From: JAAOZP01 sp038848185
Lineage (GTDB): Archaea > Thermoproteota > EX4484-205 > JAAOZP01
DNA: 14,659 nt
Direction of reading: 5' to 3'
NCBI GenBank assembly: GCA_038848185.1
Contig: JAWCNV010000027.1
Coordinates: forward strand, 1 to 14,659
Program-made: the position numbers and the translations under genes
Shown: positions 1 to 6,900 of the stretch, in pieces
How positions within the stretch are numbered: position 1 is the first letter of the stretch
How the letters are laid out: each line of letters starts with the position of its first letter
Notes under the pieces: generated by a model
Database searches by the model: none
What the model was told of the DNA's origin: nothing
The model's input: the letters and a program-made list of their open reading frames with translations, nothing else

Positions 1-75
1 AAGCTACTGGAGGAGAAGAACTACTTGCTTTGGCTAGGTAGCAGAGAACTGTTGCTAAAACCCTTTGGACTTTAA
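1..75 (+). CDS. C-terminal tail of an upstream gene (partial)
   Basis: Frame 1 is open from the first base to a TAA at 73-75 and encodes 24 residues rich in Leu, Glu and Lys. It overlaps the TTG start of the next gene by 11 bases, an arrangement common in tightly packed archaeal operons. Nothing in the fragment identifies a family. The alternative is that it is not coding, or that the GGAGGAG at 9-15 serves a short leader starting at the TTG at 25 in this same frame. Confidence 0.35.
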   Translation, partial: KLLEEKNYLLWLGSRELLLKPFGL

Positions 76-958
76 GCATTTCATAGTTGCCTGCATCCCT
101 GCGTTCAACGAGGAAAGAACAATAGCGGGCGTAGTAATCAAGGCAATGAGGCACGTTGACAAGGTTATCGTGTGTGACGACGGCTCAACAGACCTAACCG
201 GGGAAATAGCTGAGAAGCTGGGGGCCGAGGTAGTGAAGCACGAGAGAAACCAAGGGTATGGCGCAGCCCTCTCGACACTATTCAAGAAAGCTAGGGAAAT
301 GAACGCAGACATCTTGGTCATGGTGGATGCGGATGGGCAGCATAATCCGGACGACATACCTAAACTATTAACACCCATCATTAACGGGGAAGCAGACATA
401 GTTATAGGCTCAAGATTCATAGGCAAGGCCAAGGAGGAAATACCAGGATACAGGAAAGCCGGGATAAAAGTGATAACAGGGATTGCGAAGACAGCATCAT
501 ACAACAATATTACAGACGCCCAATCAGGATTCAGAGCGTACAACAGGAAAGCGATAGAGCGCATCAGAATAAGCGAGACCGGAATGGGTGCAAGTACCGA
601 GATACTGATTAAAGCGAAGGAGCACGGCTTAAGAATAACTGAAGTGCCTGTCAAAATTAAATACAGTAAAGGCTCGTCTACGCAAAACCCAATATTCCAT
701 GGAGTAGACGTTATATTAAGCACCGTGAAATACATGTCTATAAGGCGACCCCTGCTTTTCTACGGTGTACCAGGGTTCATGTCGCTACTAGTAGCTATAT
801 TCTTCTGGATATGGACACTACAGATATTTGCTGAAAAAAGGCAAGTTGTGACTAATATAGCGTTAATAGCAATAGCCACTACAATAGTAGGACTAATGCT
901 ACTTACGACTGCAGTAATACTGTGGGTGTTAGTATCGATACTCAGAGAGAAAAGATAA
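65..958 (+). CDS. GT2 polyprenol-phosphate sugar synthase (DPM1-like) with two C-terminal membrane helices
   Basis: A GT-A fold glycosyltransferase of family 2, in the dolichol-phosphate mannose/glucose synthase-like group. Such enzymes move a sugar from a nucleotide sugar to a polyprenol phosphate on the cytoplasmic membrane face. The nucleotide-binding strand starts near residue 7 (IPAFNEE). DDGSTD is at 38-43, the metal-binding DAD at 88-90, IGSRF at 114-118 and DAQSGFRAY at 151-159. Two hydrophobic segments at about 232-254 and 262-292 anchor the C-terminus, the common two-helix archaeal form. The TTG at 65 is chosen because an in-frame TAA lies at 56-58 and the fold begins at once. No clear ribosome binding site is seen. 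The gene is richer in GC than the DNA after it (29/60 and 33/60 in two sampled lines). The donor sugar cannot be told from the sequence. Confidence 0.88.
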   Translation: MDFKHFIVACIPAFNEERTIAGVVIKAMRHVDKVIVCDDGSTDLTGEIAEKLGAEVVKHERNQGYGAALSTLFKKAREMNADILVMVDADGQHNPDDIPKLLTPIINGEADIVIGSRFIGKAKEEIPGYRKAGIKVITGIAKTASYNNITDAQSGFRAYNRKAIERIRISETGMGASTEILIKAKEHGLRITEVPVKIKYSKGSSTQNPIFHGVDVILSTVKYMSIRRPLLFYGVPGFMSLLVAIFFWIWTLQIFAEKRQVVTNIALIAIATTIVGLMLLTTAVILWVLVSILREKR

Positions 959-982
959 GGCTACTTAGAAGGGCTAACTAAA

Positions 983-2242
983 TTGCATAAGCTGTGCATA
1001 TTGTCTCAATATTATCTTCCTGATATAAATGGCGATGTAACCCGTTTACTAAACTCCATTGAATCTCTGAAAAAAGACGGATTTAATATAACCGTTGTAA
1101 CTGCCTTTCCTCATTACCCTTATGGAAAGATTCCTGAAAAATACTTCGGGAAACTTTTAGCTTTTGAAAATAACGAGGGGTCTTTTATTATAAGAGTTCC
1201 TATAATTCCTGTTCCCCATAAAGGACTTAATCATATTTTAAGCTATAGTTCCTATGCATTTTTCTCACTACTAGCTGTCCCTTTTATAGATAAACCGGAT
1301 GTGGTATGGGCGTTTAGCCAAAAACTTTTTTCTTATTTTGCCGGTATACTCTTTAGACTATTCAAGAAATCTATACTTGTAGTAGATATGACGGATGTAT
1401 GGCCAGAAGCTATTGTAAATACAGGACACATGAAAAAGGATTCCCTTATTTTTAAGATTGCTGTTTTCTTAACTCGTTTTACTCTTTCAGTAGCCGATTA
1501 TGTAATTACTCTTTCTGAGGAGATGAAGGCGATGATTTGCAGAAAAGGAGTTCGGCCGGAAAAAGTCTTAATATTGCCAAATTCTGTGGAAATCAATTTG
1601 CCAATTTACCTTGAAGCCAGTGGCAGGTCTCCGTTTATGAATGGAAAATTCGCGGTTATTTATTCTGGAAATATAGGGTCAAACTATGATTTTGAGACTC
1701 TACTTGAAGCCGCCCTACAATTAAAGGATCATGAAGACATATTATTCATCATCAGGGGAAAAGGAGAGCTTTTAGATACTGTCCGAAAGACTGTCTCTGA
1801 GAAAGACCTGAAAAATGTATTTTTAGATGATAGATGGTTAAGTAAGGATGACCTTATCATATACCTGAACCGTGCTGATGCTTTTATACTTCCTATGAAA
1901 AAACCGATATTTCAAAACGCCTCCTTCCCAATAAAAGCTCTTGAGTATATGGCGCATGGAAAACCCATAATTTATCTTGGTCATGACTCTCTAGGTCTCC
2001 TGCTTAGCTCTACTAATTCCGGATTAGTTGTCGACTATGAAGATGTGAGAGGAATATGTCAAGCGGTCCTCTCGCTTAAAAATAATAAAGAAAAAGCTGA
2101 GCTGATGGGGAGAAATGCTAGAGAACTAGCAATCAACATGTTTTCATCAGAAATATTTAGTGAGAAAATAACTGGGATGTTCAAAAAGATGATTCGTCAA
2201 AAAGAAAATCCTTTTATAACTCGCCAAATGACTGTCAAATAA
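983..2242 (+). CDS. GT4 glycosyltransferase, WbuB-like
   Basis: A GT-B fold, retaining family 4 glycosyltransferase of 419 residues, a usual length. The N-terminal domain opens with LSQYYLPD at 7-14, and a DMTDVWPEA segment at 135-143 resembles the DLWPES signature of WbuB-type (N-acetyl-fucosamine transferase-like) enzymes. The C-terminal donor domain starts with YSGNIG at about 227-232. The donor-binding segment is FPIKALEYMAHGKP at 315-328 with Glu321; as in WbuB relatives, Lys takes the place of the first Glu of the classical EX7E motif. The TTG start at 983 has a weak AGAAGGG at 967-973 in front. It lies 24 bases after the GT2 gene and marks the start of AT-rich DNA (20/60 and 22/60 GC in two sampled lines). 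It probably adds one sugar to a lipid-linked or surface glycan in the cytoplasm; donor and acceptor are unknown. Confidence 0.85.
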   Translation: MHKLCILSQYYLPDINGDVTRLLNSIESLKKDGFNITVVTAFPHYPYGKIPEKYFGKLLAFENNEGSFIIRVPIIPVPHKGLNHILSYSSYAFFSLLAVPFIDKPDVVWAFSQKLFSYFAGILFRLFKKSILVVDMTDVWPEAIVNTGHMKKDSLIFKIAVFLTRFTLSVADYVITLSEEMKAMICRKGVRPEKVLILPNSVEINLPIYLEASGRSPFMNGKFAVIYSGNIGSNYDFETLLEAALQLKDHEDILFIIRGKGELLDTVRKTVSEKDLKNVFLDDRWLSKDDLIIYLNRADAFILPMKKPIFQNASFPIKALEYMAHGKPIIYLGHDSLGLLLSSTNSGLVVDYEDVRGICQAVLSLKNNKEKAELMGRNARELAINMFSSEIFSEKITGMFKKMIRQKENPFITRQMTVK

Positions 2243-2252
2243 TGCGTTGGGA

Positions 2253-3248
2253 ATGAAAAAAGTTGTAGTCACGGGTGCATGCGGATTCATCGGAAGCCAT
2301 CTAGTAAACTATTTGAAACAGAAAGGCTACTATGTTATTGCGGTGGATGTAAAACCACAATCTGAATGCTTCCTAAAGCTTAAGGCTGATGAAGTTTATG
2401 AATTGGACCTTAGAAAAAAGTCTTCTTGGAAGACTATTGCTGAGGGTAAGGGAGTAGACTATCTGTATCATCTGGCAGCAAACATGGGTGGGATCGGATA
2501 CATAACTTCGGTTGGAGCACCGATTATGCGAGACAGCACATTAATGAATATGTGGGCTTTAGAATCCTGCCGTAAATTTGATATAAAACGTATTTTTTAC
2601 TCTAGTAGTGCATGCGTCTATCCAAACTACAAACAGACGGATTCCCATGTTAAGCCTTTGAAGGAAAGCGACGCCTATCCTGCTGACCCAAACGAGTATT
2701 ACGGTTGGGAAAAACTATACATGGAGAAAATGATGGAAGCCTATTCAAAAGACTATGGTCTTGATGTCAGAATCGCACGTTTCCACAATGTTTATGGACC
2801 CTACGGAACCTACAAGGGGGGAAGAGAAAAAGCTCCAGCAGCAATATGCCGAAAAGTCGCCATGGCTCCAGACGGAGGCACAATAGAAATATGGGGCGAT
2901 GGAAAACAAACCCGTTCCTTCCTATATATCGATGATTGTCTACGGGGAATAGATATGCTTATGGAATCCAACTACAGCCAACCATTAAACATAGGTTCAG
3001 ACCGTTTAGTTACAATAGATGAATTAACCCGCATCGTCATAAAAATAAGCGGTAAAAAGCTAGCAATCAAACATGACTTGTCAAAGCCTCAGGGGGTTCG
3101 AGGAAGAAACGCTGACCTCACCCTCATAAAAAAAGTTTTAGGCTGGGAGCCTAAAGTAACCTTAGAAGAAGGATTAACAAAAACATACGAATGGATAAAA
3201 GAGCAGGTAATGAAAGAAGGTGGCGCAAAATCTGTAAGTCTTCAGTAA
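2253..3248 (+). CDS. GDP-mannose 3,5-epimerase-like NAD-dependent sugar epimerase
   Basis: An extended short-chain dehydrogenase of 331 residues. The NAD-binding TGACGFIG is at 7-14. The segments match what I know of plant GDP-mannose 3,5-epimerase (GME) unusually well: HLAANMGGIGY (73-83), SSSACVYP (117-124) with the presumed base Cys121, Tyr150/Lys154 of YxxxK, the GGREKAPAA segment with presumed acid Lys193, and GVRGRN (281-286) with Arg283. That set points to GME rather than a UDP-glucose 4-epimerase or dTDP-glucose dehydratase. GME turns GDP-D-mannose into GDP-L-galactose and GDP-L-gulose, here most likely for a glycan or glycolipid. The ATG at 2253 is preferred because the first strand (KKVVVTG) follows directly; a TTG two codons earlier at 2247 is also possible. 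It starts 10 bases after the GT4 stop, which suggests co-transcription. Confidence 0.82.
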   Translation: MKKVVVTGACGFIGSHLVNYLKQKGYYVIAVDVKPQSECFLKLKADEVYELDLRKKSSWKTIAEGKGVDYLYHLAANMGGIGYITSVGAPIMRDSTLMNMWALESCRKFDIKRIFYSSSACVYPNYKQTDSHVKPLKESDAYPADPNEYYGWEKLYMEKMMEAYSKDYGLDVRIARFHNVYGPYGTYKGGREKAPAAICRKVAMAPDGGTIEIWGDGKQTRSFLYIDDCLRGIDMLMESNYSQPLNIGSDRLVTIDELTRIVIKISGKKLAIKHDLSKPQGVRGRNADLTLIKKVLGWEPKVTLEEGLTKTYEWIKEQVMKEGGAKSVSLQ

Positions 3249-3263
3249 GTTATTGCGTGTCCT

Positions 3264-3277
3264 TATAAATTATAAAT
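3264..3277 (+). promoter_or_regulatory. Candidate archaeal TATA box
   Basis: The 35-base gap before the methyltransferase gene holds two overlapping A/T motifs, TTATAAAT and TATAAAT, that fit an archaeal TATA box. A box centred near 3267 would place transcription start around 3292-3296, close to the annotated TTG at 3284 and an in-frame GTG at 3296. A leaderless transcript from the GTG is therefore possible. No strong BRE purine run lies just upstream, so this is only a candidate. Confidence 0.35.
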
Positions 3278-3283
3278 CGGATA

Positions 3284-4036
3284 TTGCTGAGCACCGTGAC
3301 AATCCTACCGCCTAAGCATAAGCTTACTTATCTCTTAGGAGACGACGATTTCTTTCTGTGGGAGTATTATGGCGAGGGGGTCCTCGGCAAAATTCAAGCG
3401 TGGATATTTAGGAGCCGTATAAAAGTGCGGGTGGAATTCTTAAGGAAAGCGAACTTTACTTCTAAAATAATTGTCGATGTAGGTTGTGGCCCTATGTTCG
3501 TAAGTCATGTCTTGGTTAGTGATGCAACAAGGGAGTACATAGGAATCGACATGATGAATACCAGTAAGTTAAAGAAGTACAGAGATGCTATGAAAAATAT
3601 AGGTGTAAAAACAATTGAAGCTGTTAGAGCTAGTGCTGAAATGCTTTCCTTCAGAAATGGGGTTTTCGATTTTGCTCTTTCTCTCGATGTGTTTGAACAC
3701 CTCAAAAAACCGCGAGAAGCTGCAATAGAGATTTACAGAGTGGTTAAAAATGATGGTATGGTTGCGATATCACTTCCATTAGAAAATTTATTTCAAAAGG
3801 TATATCGAATAGGCTTCGTTCTAATGAAAATTGCAGGAGATCCCATTCTCAAAAGGTCGAAACATGTCCCTCTTACTAGGACGCCGAGATATCATTATGT
3901 TGGCGATATAAGGTCATATAAAGATATGCTCGAGATGCTAAAGGATATTTTAAAACTGTTGCTTACTAGATATACGCCAATGAGTTTTCATAAGTCAATC
4001 AATGTAAATGCGATACACCTCTTTCAGAAAGTATGA
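3284..4036 (+). CDS. Class I SAM-dependent methyltransferase (Methyltransf_11 type)
   Basis: A 250-residue Rossmann-fold methyltransferase. SAM motif I, VDVGCGP, is at 64-70. The acidic residue at the end of strand 2 is Asp89 (IGID), a SAEMLSF segment sits at 117-123, and the motif IV/post region is DFALSLDVFEHL at 129-140, followed by VVKNDGMVAISLP at 153-165. The rest lacks a recognisable acceptor domain and I see no membrane helix. Between the epimerase and other glycan genes, an O-methyltransferase capping or decorating a sugar is the simplest guess, but the substrate cannot be read. The start is uncertain: TTG at 3284 gives the longest frame and GTG at 3296 would fit the upstream TATA-like sequence. 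Residues 10-60 before motif I look like genuine helical protein, so little is lost with either start. Confidence 0.8.
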   Translation: MLSTVTILPPKHKLTYLLGDDDFFLWEYYGEGVLGKIQAWIFRSRIKVRVEFLRKANFTSKIIVDVGCGPMFVSHVLVSDATREYIGIDMMNTSKLKKYRDAMKNIGVKTIEAVRASAEMLSFRNGVFDFALSLDVFEHLKKPREAAIEIYRVVKNDGMVAISLPLENLFQKVYRIGFVLMKIAGDPILKRSKHVPLTRTPRYHYVGDIRSYKDMLEMLKDILKLLLTRYTPMSFHKSINVNAIHLFQKV

Positions 4037-4085
4037 AACTCTTCAGATCATGCCTTATTTTCCATCCTAGATAGGGGTATAAGCA

Positions 4086-5549
4086 ATAGAAAAGATAGGT
4101 TTACCAAACATAATTCTGATAGTTATTGATGCTGTTCGTGCAGAAGGCCTAGGATTTTTTGGAGATAAAGCATCATTTACTCCAACATTGGATAGCTTAT
4201 CTGAAGACGGAGCTACTTTCTTAAGAGCTTTCTCATGTGCCAATATGACTGATCCATCTCTTACGTCGATCTTAACAGGAGAACATCCCGTTTCTCATGG
4301 GATTATCACCCATGGGCAAAGTATAATCCACTATCGTAAGGAATCAAGTATGTTAATTACTCTTCCCCAAATACTGAAAAGCATGGGATACTTAACTTTT
4401 GGCATAGATTGGTTGGGCAAATGGTATAGAAAAGGTTTCGATTTTTATAGTGGTTTGATTCAAAAGAGCATAAGCTACCGTTTTATACGGAAAACTCTTC
4501 AATATCTTCCTCTTAATCTTAAACGCTTAATGGAAAAAACGACTAGGATTTTATATGCTCCGCTTTACAAAGCACCTTTTCCCACTGCTGACATACATAC
4601 TAGTTTAGCTTCGTCTATAATAGAAAAGTTTTCTGATAATCCGTTCTTCCTGTTCATCCATTATTGGGATACACATCTACCTTATGTTGAAGAGAAACCT
4701 TTTATAGATAGAGCAAGAAGCCACTTACAAAAATGCAATAAGGACTTAACTAGCTTTGAAGAAATAGTTCAAAAAGTTTGCAATCCGTTTTTTAAAAACA
4801 TATTTATTCAATACGCAAAAAGAGGATTAACTCCTCTTGATTTAATTGCTCGATATTACGGTGCGATATCTTATGTAGATTCTAAGATAGGTGAGTTGAT
4901 TAAAACTTTACATCAATGTGGAATTTTCAATAAATCAATAATTATAGTAACTTCGGATCATGGAGAAAGTCTTGGAGAACATGGAATATATTTTGATCAT
5001 GCAGGTTTATATGATGTAACCACGCATATTCCACTCATAATCCGGCGGCATACTTTACCGTCCAGAAAAATCAATGGTTTAGTGCAACATACAGATATTG
5101 CTCCAACCATATTAGATATTATTGGAGAGAGTAAAACGCTTATTAATTCCTTCAACGGAAAAAGCCTTCTTCCTCTTATATTTCAGGAGAAAAAGGAACA
5201 TCGCGATTTCATTGTAGTCTATGAATCTTCTTGGTTATCAGGGGAGCGGGTTGCTTTACGGACGAGCGAGCATAAGTTAATAAAAGATGCCCATGAGCAA
5301 AAAGCTTACTGTAGTTTATATAAGCATAAACACTTCCCTTCAATTGAGTTTTACGATTTAAAGGACGATCCTTACGAAACAAAGAATCTTGCAGACAAGT
5401 TTCCGGAGCTTGTAAGAAAATATTCACAAAATATTGAACATTATATTTATAGCCAGCGAAGCTCCGTTATGCGGTTAAGAACCATTAGAAAAATAAAGCT
5501 TATCAAGTCTAGAGAATTGAAAAACTCTGGATATGAAGACGCGATTTAA
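4086..5549 (+). CDS. Sulfatase-fold (alkaline phosphatase superfamily) enzyme lacking a standard start codon
   Basis: A sulfatase-like protein. Metal-ligand motifs, numbered from 4086, are VIDAVRA with Asp15, the nucleophile segment MTDPSLTSILTG with Thr55, WDTHLPY (Asp195, His197), TSDHGESLGEHG (Asp291, His292), HAGLYD (His305) and THIPLI (His314). The position held by Cys or Ser in formylglycine sulfatases is Thr55, so classical sulfatase maturation is not expected; Cys51 is four residues off. A phosphodiesterase or phospho-group transferase fits better, with substrate unknown. No signal peptide is seen, so it is probably cytoplasmic. The frame is open from a TAA at 4080-4082, but 4083-4187 holds no ATG, GTG or TTG. 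The first standard start is TTG at 4188, which would delete Asp15. The ATA at 4086 sits 7 bases after AGGGGT and is my best guess. The end overlaps the next gene by 17 bases. Confidence 0.8.
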   Translation: MEKIGLPNIILIVIDAVRAEGLGFFGDKASFTPTLDSLSEDGATFLRAFSCANMTDPSLTSILTGEHPVSHGIITHGQSIIHYRKESSMLITLPQILKSMGYLTFGIDWLGKWYRKGFDFYSGLIQKSISYRFIRKTLQYLPLNLKRLMEKTTRILYAPLYKAPFPTADIHTSLASSIIEKFSDNPFFLFIHYWDTHLPYVEEKPFIDRARSHLQKCNKDLTSFEEIVQKVCNPFFKNIFIQYAKRGLTPLDLIARYYGAISYVDSKIGELIKTLHQCGIFNKSIIIVTSDHGESLGEHGIYFDHAGLYDVTTHIPLIIRRHTLPSRKINGLVQHTDIAPTILDIIGESKTLINSFNGKSLLPLIFQEKKEHRDFIVVYESSWLSGERVALRTSEHKLIKDAHEQKAYCSLYKHKHFPSIEFYDLKDDPYETKNLADKFPELVRKYSQNIEHYIYSQRSSVMRLRTIRKIKLIKSRELKNSGYEDAI

Positions 5550-6666
5550 AATTCTACTGGTCGGTTCATCGTATAATGTTGGCCTAAATTTTAAATATAC
5601 GCGTCTGGCCATAAAACTAAAGAACTTAGGGAATGATGTTTGCATAATCTATAATGGAAAGCTTCAACACGACAAATTACTCGCAGAACTCAAGATGGTT
5701 GGAATTCCTTGTTATCCATGTAATAGTCTTGATGAAGCATCATTCATTAGAATAATCAAGGGAGCTGAAGAGATTCGGAAAATAATCAGTTTAGAAGGTA
5801 CCTTTGATTTTATCTTGGGTGGAGGCATAAGAGAGGCACCACGAGTTTTCCTTGCAACGAGAAATAATCATGAAAAGAGTTTTTCACTGGTAGGAAGTCT
5901 GCCTCAAGATAGATTAAGTTTATGGTTAGCCTTTATATCATACGAGCTTCTTTGTGACATGAATATTGCATTATGCAATTATACCAAAAACCAACTAATA
6001 AAAATCAACGTTTCTCCTAGTAAGACATGTGTAATACCTTTATTCGCGCCTGATCTAGAGTGGTTTGATGAAGCGAAGAATAGAAAATTGGACTTGGAGA
6101 AATACGGCTTACAAGATATTACTCGTCCTGTAATTTTTTATGCGGCTAGACAGGATGAGTATAAAGGTTTTGAATACTATTTGAAGGCTGCCTCTAAAGT
6201 TTTAGAAAAATCTGACGCAACGTTTATAATTGGCGGTGTAGGGCCTATCACACCTTACCTTAAAAAATTAGCAGAAAAGCTTGGAATAACTAGGAATGTA
6301 TTTTTTACTGGCTGGATAAGTAGCTACCATATGCCCTATGTATTAAGCAACACAGTTGATATTTGTATTTCTTCATCACTGATAGAACAACTCCCCACAT
6401 ATATCTTGGAATGCATGGCTGCTGGCAAACCTGTAGTTGCTTCAAATGTAGGAGGAGTCTCCGAAGTTGTTCAGGATGGCATAAATGGCTACCTTGTTCC
6501 TCCACGCGATTATAAGGAAACCGCTCTCCGCATAATTGATTTACTCAATGATCAGGAAAAAGCCAGAAAAATGGGGCAAACTGGAAGGAAAATGATAGAA
6601 GAACAACTGAATATGAGAATTTCCATATCAAGGCTTGTGGAAATGGTGAAGGGAGAGTTAGAATAG
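5533..6666 (+). CDS. GT4 glycosyltransferase
   Basis: A 377-residue GT-B glycosyltransferase of family 4. The N-terminal acceptor domain begins at KILLVGSSYNVG (6-17). The donor domain includes YAARQDEYKGFEYYLKAA (203-220), the GGVGP turn at 234-238, FFTGW (257-261), and the EX7E motif with Glu285 and Glu293 in EQLPTYILECMAAGKPVV, followed by SNVGGVSEVVQDG. All residues expected for retaining transfer from a nucleotide sugar are present, and there is no membrane segment. The ATG at 5533 lies inside the end of the sulfatase-like gene (17-base overlap), which suggests translational coupling and joint function. The 16 residues between the two catalytic-domain strands and the Gly-rich loop are unremarkable. 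Donor and acceptor sugars are unknown. Confidence 0.87.
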   Translation: MKTRFKILLVGSSYNVGLNFKYTRLAIKLKNLGNDVCIIYNGKLQHDKLLAELKMVGIPCYPCNSLDEASFIRIIKGAEEIRKIISLEGTFDFILGGGIREAPRVFLATRNNHEKSFSLVGSLPQDRLSLWLAFISYELLCDMNIALCNYTKNQLIKINVSPSKTCVIPLFAPDLEWFDEAKNRKLDLEKYGLQDITRPVIFYAARQDEYKGFEYYLKAASKVLEKSDATFIIGGVGPITPYLKKLAEKLGITRNVFFTGWISSYHMPYVLSNTVDICISSSLIEQLPTYILECMAAGKPVVASNVGGVSEVVQDGINGYLVPPRDYKETALRIIDLLNDQEKARKMGQTGRKMIEEQLNMRISISRLVEMVKGELE

Positions 6667-6678
6667 AATTAAATTTTA

Positions 6679-6900
6679 GTGGGTGCTGGCTGTTATGAAC
6701 CTAAGGAACATAGGGGGGTAAAGATCTTTTTCTCATTGTTTAAACTAGCAGGAGAAAGTGTTAGTTTCATTTTTCTGGTTAGTTTCCTGTTAATGAAAAT
6801 CTTGAGAGGCGAAGTTGGGTTGCTTTATAAAGGTTTCAGTAAGGTAGATAATTCCGTGAATAAGATTATGATATACTTAAAGGAAGGGCTGGAGCCATGA
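6679..6900 (+). CDS. Small single-helix membrane protein, unknown function
   Basis: A 73-residue protein I do not recognise. A polar N-terminus of about 14 residues is followed by an amphipathic stretch and one clear hydrophobic segment at about 28-42 (SVSFIFLVSFLLMKI), then a charged helix-like tail (residues 43-73) that could pack on the membrane surface. The GTG at 6679 is the first start after the preceding stop, 12 bases upstream. An AGGGGGG at 6712-6718 lies inside the frame with no standard start close behind it, so the true start may be the TTG at 6736. Its stop overlaps the start of the 1500-residue gene as ATGA, so the two are probably translated together. An accessory subunit of the giant protein is the natural inference, but nothing in the sequence shows it. 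Confidence 0.6.
   Translation: MGAGCYEPKEHRGVKIFFSLFKLAGESVSFIFLVSFLLMKILRGEVGLLYKGFSKVDNSVNKIMIYLKEGLEP

Noticed and set aside
55..735. Long antisense open frame of 226 codons opposite the GT2 gene
   Set aside because: The + strand frame has clear GT2 motifs; the reverse frame shows no recognisable domain and is a shadow of regular codon use.
4033..4082. Sulfatase-like gene starting at an upstream ATG (4033 or 4050) by readthrough or frameshift
   Set aside because: The ATG at 4050 is in frame but meets TAG at 4068 and TAA at 4080; the ATG at 4033 is in another frame and stops at 4072. No slippery sequence joins them.
4236..4250. Cys51 of the sulfatase-like protein as a formylglycine site
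   Set aside because: Aligned back from the SILTG helix, the nucleophile position is Thr55; Cys51 is four residues upstream and lacks the CxPxR context.
6695..6721. Eight-codon ATG open frame within the start of the 73-aa gene, a possible leader peptide
   Set aside because: Very short, no ribosome binding site, no hairpin or codon run that would suggest attenuation.
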